Of a stretch of DNA of 64,000 nt, positions 58,204 to 64,000 are shown in pieces (position 1 is the first letter of the stretch; each line of letters starts with the position of its first letter). The position numbers and the translations under genes are program-made. A model generated the notes under the pieces. The model saw only the letters and a program-made list of their open reading frames with translations, was not told the DNA's origin and did not search any database. This DNA is from Trametes villosa (taxonomy: Eukaryota > Basidiomycota > Agaricomycetes > Polyporales > Polyporaceae): the NCBI GenBank assembly GCA_002964805.2, contig PUDQ02000105.1:186001-250000 (forward strand), given 5' to 3'.

Positions 58204-61110
58204 ATGTCGTCAAACGCTGAACTATTCCCCACGATCGGCTCGGTCGCGGACCAAACGGAGAACCTCCCCGTTGCGGCGCAAACGGTCGAGGTAACTCTCG
58301 ACGACGAGAAGCCGGTACAAGAGATCGAGTCGTTATGCATGCGTTGCGGGGAGCAGGTACGTTTCCCCCAGCTGCCCCGTTAATTCCGTTAACGAATGTG
58401 CTCTACAGGGAATGACCAGACTCCTCCTGACCACGATCCCGTACTTCCGGGAGATCATCGTTATGTCGTTCCGCTGTGAGCACTGCGGCTTTGCGAATAA
58501 CGAAGTGCAGTCCGCTGGCTCTATCCGACGTGAGTTCTCACCTGCACCCTACACGACGCGCGCAATACACTAGGGATAGTCAGAGTTCTCGGCTCTGCAG
58601 CGATTCTGGATATTTGAATCGCCTCAGACTCGAGAATTCTGATTCTGAGCCAGGTTTTGAGAAATTCCGAAACACACGCTCAGGATCGCGATTTTGGCTG
58701 AATTGCTGTGAATCGTCGTTGCTCCTCCGGAGGAGGAGCTTCTACGTTGGAATCACGCTCCTGTCCCCCGCGATTCCCGTCCCGCACACCTTCCTAGCCG
58801 TCGGTATGAAGAATTTCTGAGGATACGATGCTCCACCTTCCTGCCGTCTTTTTGTGCATATACGGCACCATATCCTCGGGAATTCTTCACATCTACGGCC
58901 AGGTAGCTGCGATTTGTGCAGCAGTTCGCTTCTGTCTGCGCTCCCGATTGCCGTCCGCGATACACTTTTTTCTACCCCCCTCCACTTGGAAGTAGCTTCT
59001 TTCAGAATTTTCCGGGGCTGGCGCACACGTCCCGCGTTAATTGTCGCAAACTATGCGCACGATCGCACAGATAAGCTTTTCGGCGGTGTTCACGATGCCG
59101 CAAGCTCGAAGAACGGCCAAAAGGTTCCTCAGAACCTGGCTGTCATCGTGTTTGTGAGTAGGGGGGTAAGAGGGCGGGGGGCTTCCGAGGCGATTTTGGG
59201 AACAAAATCCTCTCGAAATCTCCACCATAATCGACCGAGAAGCGGGAGCTCTGACTACCCCGTGTTGTAAATTCCGTTGACTGGCGAATCCGTGCGATTC
59301 CGCGTAAATTTTGACACGGTGCATAGCACACAACACACATCCATATGGAAAATACTTGAAGCCGACCTTCCCTAAGCCGCAACAGCACGAAGGAGAGAAA
59401 GAGAATAACACCGACGGCGCTCGTCAGCATGCTCAGCGGCGCTCGAGACAGGTGGTGACTCGCGGTCGTCCGGGTGCCCCTGCCGGTGTCCTGTACGGAT
59501 AAGGTGCCTCATTTGTACCGAAACGTGGCCTGAGGGAGGAGGGCGTAGAATCACTGGGGCCAGAATCGCGATTCCGACTATAGGGGCTTCTCTGCAGCCG
59601 CTTCCACGATTCTGCTTGGCTCTGCCAAATTCGCACTTCTGAGCCTTGGATCGTGTTCAGGATCTTTTCTCAGAATCGACCCAAAATCTCCTCACAACCG
59701 CTACTCTGAGTACCCGTACTGACACACGGTTCGTGTTTTACAGCCGAAGGTTGTGTATACACGGTCCGCGTCCTCGCGCGAGAAGACCTCGACCGTCAAA
59801 TCGTCAAGTCCAACGCCTGCACCGTCATCATCCCCGAGTTCGAGCTCACCATTCCGCCCGGCCGCGGTCAACTCACCACCATCGAGGGCCTCATCCGCGA
59901 CATCGTCACCGACCTCGGCGGCGAGCAGCCGCTCCGCAAGATTCAGAACCCCGAGGCGTACGAGAAGATTGAGGCCATCCTCCGTCGGTGTCGGGACATC
60001 GTCGGCGACGATGAGGAGGAGGATGAGGCGGACGAGAACGCGGTCGGCCCCGTGAAGACCCCGCAGCGCGCGTCGGAGATCGACTCGCCCCTGCAGCCGT
60101 TCACGGTGCGCCTGGACGACCCCTCGGGGAACTCGTGGGCCGAGTTCGTCGGGAGCATGGCGGACCCGAAGTGGAACCTGCGCACATACCACCGCTCGCG
60201 CGAGCAGAACGTCGAGCTCGGGCTCGTTGCGGACGACGAGCCTCCGGCGGAGGTCGCCGAGCAGGCCAAGGAGAAGGAGGGCGAGGCACCGTCGAGTGAG
60301 CCGGCGCCGATAGGACAGGAGGAGATCTTCACGTTCCCTGGCACTTGCTCAAGTTGCGGCCACCCGTCCAACACGTTGATGCGGAAGGTCAACATCCCGT
60401 ACTTCAAGGTAAGCGTCGAGTGTGCACCTTTGGCATTCACGTAGACTCACCGCCACGCTCGCACAGGATGTCCTGATCATGTCGACGAACTGCGACCGGT
60501 GCGGATACCGCGACAACGAGGTCAAGTCGGGCTCTGCAATCTCCGCGCAAGGCAAGCGCATCATCCTCAAGGTCGAGGACCGCGAGGACCTGAGCCGCGA
60601 CATCCTGAAGGTACGTCGCTGGCCACACACAATACTGCACGCCCTGACAAACAATGACCACAGAGCGAGAGCTGCGGCATGAGCATTCCTGAGATCGAGC
60701 TCGTCCTCCAGGCAGGCACGCTCGGCGGGCGCTTCACGACCCTTGAGGGCATCCTCGACCAGATCTACGAGGAGCTCTCCGAGAAAGTCTTCGCATCGGG
60801 CGACGCGCGGGGCAACGGCAGCGCGTTCGAGGACTTCCTCAAGAAGCTCAAGGCCGTCAAGAACGCCGAGCACCCGTTCACGCTCATCCTCGACGACCCG
60901 CTCGCGAACTCGTACCTCCAGAACATCTACGCGCCCGACCCGGACCCGAACATGACGATCGAGCTGTACGACCGCTCGTGGGAGCAGAACGAGGAGCTCG
61001 GCCTGAACGACATGAAGGTCGAGGGCTACGAGGAGGATGCTCAGGAGGACGGCTCGAAGTCGGCAGCGCCAAAATCCGACGCGCAGGAGAGCGAGGCGAA
61101 GTCGTCATAA
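58204..61110 (+). CDS. ZPR1: Zinc-finger protein ZPR1 with a 1.2 kb intron
   Basis: Essential eukaryotic protein with two ZPR1 modules; in yeast it acts as a folding chaperone for translation factor eEF1A. The first module has a C4 finger split by an intron: SLCMRCGEQ then GMTRLLLTTIPYFREIIVMS and FRCEHCGFANNEVQSAGSIR. After the giant intron it resumes PEGCVYTVRVLAREDLDRQI, FELTIPPGRGQLTTIEGLI. An acidic linker leads to the second finger FPGTCSSCGHPSNTLMRKVN and MSTNCDRCGYRDNEVKSGSA, then LGGRFTTLEGILDQIYEELS and HPFTLILDDPLANSYLQNIY. Both modules and all eight cysteines are intact. The large intron (58530-59743) lies within the first module. Confidence 0.95.
58571..59718. mobile_element. Candidate DNA-transposon-like insertion within the ZPR1 intron
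   Basis: The ends TAGGGATAGTCAGAG (58571-58585) and the reverse complement of 59704-59718, TACGGGTACTCAGAG, match at 12 of 15 positions with no gap. Removing the 1,148 bp leaves a 66 nt intron, the local norm. A GATTC/GAATC motif, often as GATTCTG or CAGAATCG, is dense near both ends (58590-58770 and 59545-59685) but sparse in the middle. An internal hairpin lies at 58807-58889. No transposase frame recognised and no certain target duplication. Confidence 0.55.
58807..58889. repeat. Inverted repeat, 19 nt arms, in the ZPR1 intron
   Basis: Arms 58807-58825 (starts TGAAGAATT) and 58871-58889 pair at 17 of 19 positions; both mismatches are T/C. Weaker pairing extends outwards on both sides. Confidence 0.8.
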
Positions 61111-61470
61111 CTGGACCGGTTGTGCCAGGAGTGATCATCGTAGGACAAGGGGGAAAGTACTGTACGATAGTCGTAGAAGTTGTATCAAATAGAGCTTCAG
61201 ACGCAAATGTACTCTGTTAGATCTGTTGCTGAGACTCGTAGGCGGTTTCGTGTAGTCTCCGTGGCTGACTGTAGGGTAGATGACAATCGATCTATAGGTT
61301 TCGTGTGCGGCTGTACAACTTGGCGTCGATGACGTCGTCGGACTGTGCGCGGCAGTCGCATGTGTGGCTGATCGACGATCGGTGGCTTGGATACAAACGC
61401 ACTCGGGGCTTGCGTGTCCTTGCACTCGTACTACTTCCTGCATCTTTGTAACATAGTACACAACTACAAC
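61111..61470. promoter_or_regulatory. Intergenic region, ZPR1 3' flank and UCH promoter
   Basis: About 360 bp between ZPR1 stop and the UCH start, same strand. No other feature seen. Confidence 0.45.
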
Positions 61471-62688
61471 ATGGCTGAAACAAAGACGGACAGCACATCT
61501 GGAGGTGGACCTTGGATCCCGCTCGAGAGCAATCCCGAGGTACGTGAACTACACGACCCATTCATGCTAGTGCATTCCAAGTACTGACACATGGGCGTCG
61601 CGCGCTAGGTTCTGACCAAGGTAGGCCATCTTATTGCCCTCCGAACATCCACGCACGGGAAGCCAACGCGTGAGAGCTCGTTAGTGGGCTGTCAAAGCTG
61701 GCTTGATCCAGAGTCAGGCTCATTTTGAAGACATCTATGGCCTCGACACCGAGGTAACTCTCCTCCTTGTTCGAGCCTATAGGATAATGCAAACCCTGAT
61801 GCGGTGTATACTAGATGCTGGCGATGGTGTCGCAGCCGGCGAAGGCAGTCATCCTCCTCTTCCCGATCACGGAGCCGTATGAGCAGAAGCGGCGCGAGGA
61901 GGACAACCGCATCGCTACGGAGGGTCAGCATCCAGTCGACCCTACTCTTTTCTGGATGAAACAGACGGTGCGCAATACTACGAAACTGTCTTTTTGACGT
62001 CCGGGGTAACAGCTGACGCGACATGCCATCCACAGATCTCCAACGCGTGTGGTACCATGGCGTTATTGCACTCGTTGATCAACGTAAGGAATTGTCCCGA
62101 CATTTGGGGAACGGGAATCGCTCTGTACTAATCATCGCTGTACAGTCCGACGTTACATTCGCCCCTGAGAGTCCCATCGAGAAGTTCATCGACATTTGCA
62201 AGGGTATGTTACTACATTCCCCCCTGCGCGACCTCTACATGCAAAGCACTGACTACCGCCCCCCCACAGACAAGACCCCCGAGGAGCGCGCGAAGATCCT
62301 CGAGACGACCCCGCTCTTCGCGAACATCCACGCGGACGCCGCGTCAGGCGGGCAGACAGCCGTCCCGGCGGACCTCGCCACGGACCTGCACTTCACCTGC
62401 TTCGTGCAGGCGCCTAACCCGCCGTCGCGGGAGGAGGGCACACCCGTCGATCCCGACGGCATGCGACTCATCGAACTCGACGGCCGGCGCGTAGGCCCGA
62501 TTGACAGGGGCCCGTGCACGGACTTCTTGGCGGTGAGTCTAGCTAGTGATGCGTTGCGGGCGGGTGGCTGATGTGTGTCTGCCCGGTGCTAGGATGTGGC
62601 GAAGCTGGTGAGGAACATGTATGTCGCGCACACCGCGAGCATGAACTTCAGCATGATCGCCCTCTGTGGCGGGCCCAGCCTGGACTGA
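61471..62688 (+). CDS. YUH1: Ubiquitin C-terminal hydrolase, UCH-L3/Yuh1 type
   Basis: Cysteine protease (peptidase C12) that removes small adducts from ubiquitin or NEDD8 C-termini. The catalytic set is complete: oxyanion Gln and nucleophile Cys in QTISNACGTMAVIHSLIN (spacing of six as in UCH-L3), the His in LATDLHFTCFVQ and the Asp in LIELDGRRVGPI. The N-terminal block is WIPLESNPE, VLTK, WAVKAGLIQSQAHFEDIYGL; VLTK is carried by a 12 nt microexon. Next is MVSQPAKAVILLFPITEPYE. The last exon reads DVAKLVRNMYVAHTASMNFS and ends ALCGGPSLD. Confidence 0.95.
61609..61620 (+). other. 12 nt microexon in the UCH gene
   Basis: GTTCTGACCAAG encodes VLTK, phase 0. The flanking introns are 61540-61608 (69 nt, ends GCTAG) and 61621-61684 (64 nt, starts GTAGGC). 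Its product completes the family's NPEVxxxW pattern. Skipping it would keep frame, so alternative splicing is possible. Confidence 0.8.
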
Positions 62689-63016
62689 ACATGCGCTCGG
62701 TCCAAGCGGGTGGTAGGAATAAGCAGCATACGGGAGAAATAATGTACAACACAGTGCATGATAGGACGGATACCATACATATATTGGCATCGGGACACAA
62801 GGGATCCCAACATCAAATCGCTGCGTTGGGACAGCGCCTCGAACAGAGCGGCTCCAAGTACTATGCAGCCTAACTCCTAACTGCTACGGCCGCCTGTTGT
62901 TCGCCATAAAGCGCAGAACAGAGTTCGCGGGTCAGAGGACTGCTGCGCAACTTTGTTTTGAGGAAGGTTCGAATTCCCTCAGGCCTGTACGAGTTGAGAT
63001 CTTGCTCTCAGCCATC
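62689..63016. promoter_or_regulatory. Intergenic region, promoter of the SDR gene
   Basis: About 330 bp between the UCH stop and the SDR start. GGTTCGAATTCC at about 62968 is B-box-like but no tRNA fold is seen. Confidence 0.4.
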
Positions 63017-63962
63017 ATGACAATCGTAGACTCGGGAAAGGTGCTGGTTACGGGAGCTAACGGCTTCATCGCAGGATGGGTGGCGAAAACCCTCCTCGAG
63101 CGCGGCTTCTCAATCAGAGGCACCGTTCGCTCTCTCGAGAAAGGAAGCGCGATCAAGGAGGTCTTCGCGGACTATGGGGACCATTTTGAGCTGGCCGTGG
63201 TAGAGGATATAACCTCGGTACGGCCGAACCACGGTCTTACTCCCGGCAACGTGCTTACAGTCTTCCCAAGGAGACGGCGTTTGACCAGGCCGTCAGAGGC
63301 GTCGACGCGATCGTCCACGCCGCATCTCCAATCGCACTCGACGCAGAGGACCCGAACGACTTCATTCTCGCCGCGGTGTCTGGGACGACCAACATCCTGA
63401 GGAGCGCCTGCCTTCCTGGGTCAACTGTAAAGCGGATCGTCATCGTCTCCTCGCTCGCGGCGGTGTTGAACATGTCGAAGGGCACCCCCTGCGTACTCAC
63501 CGAGTCCGACTGGAACGAACCCGAGATCGAGGAGGTGAAGGAGAAGGGGCGCGAGGCTCCCCAGGCGGCCAAGTATCGCGCTAGCAAGGCCATGGCGGAG
63601 AAGGCTGCCTGGGACTTTTATCGCGAAGGGAAGGAGAAGGGCCACATCGACTGGGACCTGGTGACCCTCTGCCCGCCCTGGGTCTTCGGACCTGTGCTGG
63701 GCGCGAAGAGCCCGGCGGACTTCAACTTCTCCGCGAAGACGTGGTACGAGCTGGTCGTAAAGGAGGACGGAGCAGTGCCTACGTGGAGCAAAGGGTGAGC
63801 GACACGAATCTGAAGAGCGTGTGGATGCTCATAGCGCGCCTGTTCAGGAGCTGGGTGGACGTGCGCGATTTCGCGGAAGCGCACTTGCTCGCGCTCACCA
63901 AGCCGGAGGCGGCTGGCGAGCGTTTCATCGTCTCGGCCGGGCCTTACCAATGGTCGGAATGG
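63017..63962 (+). CDS. Extended SDR, NAD(P)H-dependent ketone/aldehyde reductase (partial)
   Basis: Dihydroflavonol-reductase/Gre2-like oxidoreductase. The nucleotide-binding motif is VLVTGANGFIAGWVAKTLLE (TGxxGxxG) followed by RGTVRSLEKG. After an intron the sequence continues FDQAVRGVDAIVHAASPIAL, RIVIVSSLAAVLN (active-site Ser region) and KYRASKAMAEKAAWDF with the catalytic YxxxK. Then LVTLCPPWVFGPVLGAKSPA. A further exon reads SWVDVRDFAEAHLLALTKPE and AGERFIVSAGPYQWSEW. A GTGAGC donor follows at about 63963, and the rest lies beyond the window. Substrate cannot be predicted; related fungal enzymes reduce methylglyoxal and other carbonyls. Confidence 0.85.
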
Positions 63963-64000
63963 GGTGAGCAACCTTGTCGGCTATGAGCGGGTAGACCAGC

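Larger units (their letters stand above)
58530..59743 (+). other. 1,214 bp intron of ZPR1
   Basis: Donor CGAC|GTGAGT, acceptor TTTACAG, joining SIR to PEGCVYTV in frame (split Pro codon). Other ZPR1 introns are about 50-60 nt. It contains the insertion annotated at 58571-59718. Confidence 0.85.

Noticed and set aside
62900..62990. tRNA gene suggested by GGTTCGAATTCC
   Set aside because: No cloverleaf can be drawn; the match is a chance GAATTC context.

Overview
The window is nuclear DNA of a filamentous basidiomycete, most likely a wood-decaying agaricomycete of the polypore type. The evidence is GC-rich genes cut by many 45-75 nt introns, basidiomycete-specific families (DUF6533 seven-helix proteins, BTB proteins, a Ste50/Ubc2 adaptor with C-terminal SH3 domains) and a secreted GH7 cellobiohydrolase. 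I see no rRNA, convincing tRNA, CRISPR array, prophage or secondary-metabolite cluster. The genus is inference.

Layout. 0.4-10.9 kb: Ste50/Ubc2 MAPK adaptor, a large acidic-phenylalanine protein, a class B J-protein and a BTB protein. 12.2-25 kb: DUF6533 membrane protein, IPI3, the 21 kDa complex I subunit, a nuclear-basket-type nucleoporin, CDK7 and a Git3/cAMP-receptor-like GPCR. 25-35 kb: UPF0662/DUF2408 protein, tropomyosin, MsrB, ATP1 and mitochondrial bL21. 35-46 kb: PRP40, an F-box protein, a MITE-like element, the GH7 enzyme and RPF1. 46-53 kb: a p24 cargo receptor, then mitochondrial ETR1, TIM44 and holocytochrome-c synthase side by side. 53-64 kb: an unknown protein, NUP53, ZPR1, a UCH-type deubiquitinase and an extended SDR reductase cut by the right edge.

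Most genes are housekeeping and there is no operon logic. Many lie as close divergent pairs that could share promoters: ATP1/bL21m, RPF1/p24, ETR1/TIM44, complex I 21 kDa/nucleoporin and UPF0662/tropomyosin. Seven encoded proteins are likely mitochondrial (complex I 21 kDa subunit, ATP1, bL21m, ETR1, TIM44, HCCS, and MsrB from its longer start).

The most unusual content is in gene structure. Reading splice phases by hand, I find eight candidate microexons of 2 to 16 nt, each between introns of normal length: three in the GPCR gene, three in the DUF6533 gene (one only 2 nt), one of 14 nt in ETR1 and one of 12 nt in the UCH gene. Three other introns are 8 to 25 times the local norm (UPF0662 1.6 kb, ZPR1 1.2 kb, ETR1 0.5 kb) and hold diverged repeats or hairpins. 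The ZPR1 insertion has imperfect terminal inverted repeats and, when removed, leaves a 66 nt intron. A 462 bp element with 33 nt terminal inverted repeats and a 3 bp target duplication lies about 500 bp upstream of the cellobiohydrolase gene.
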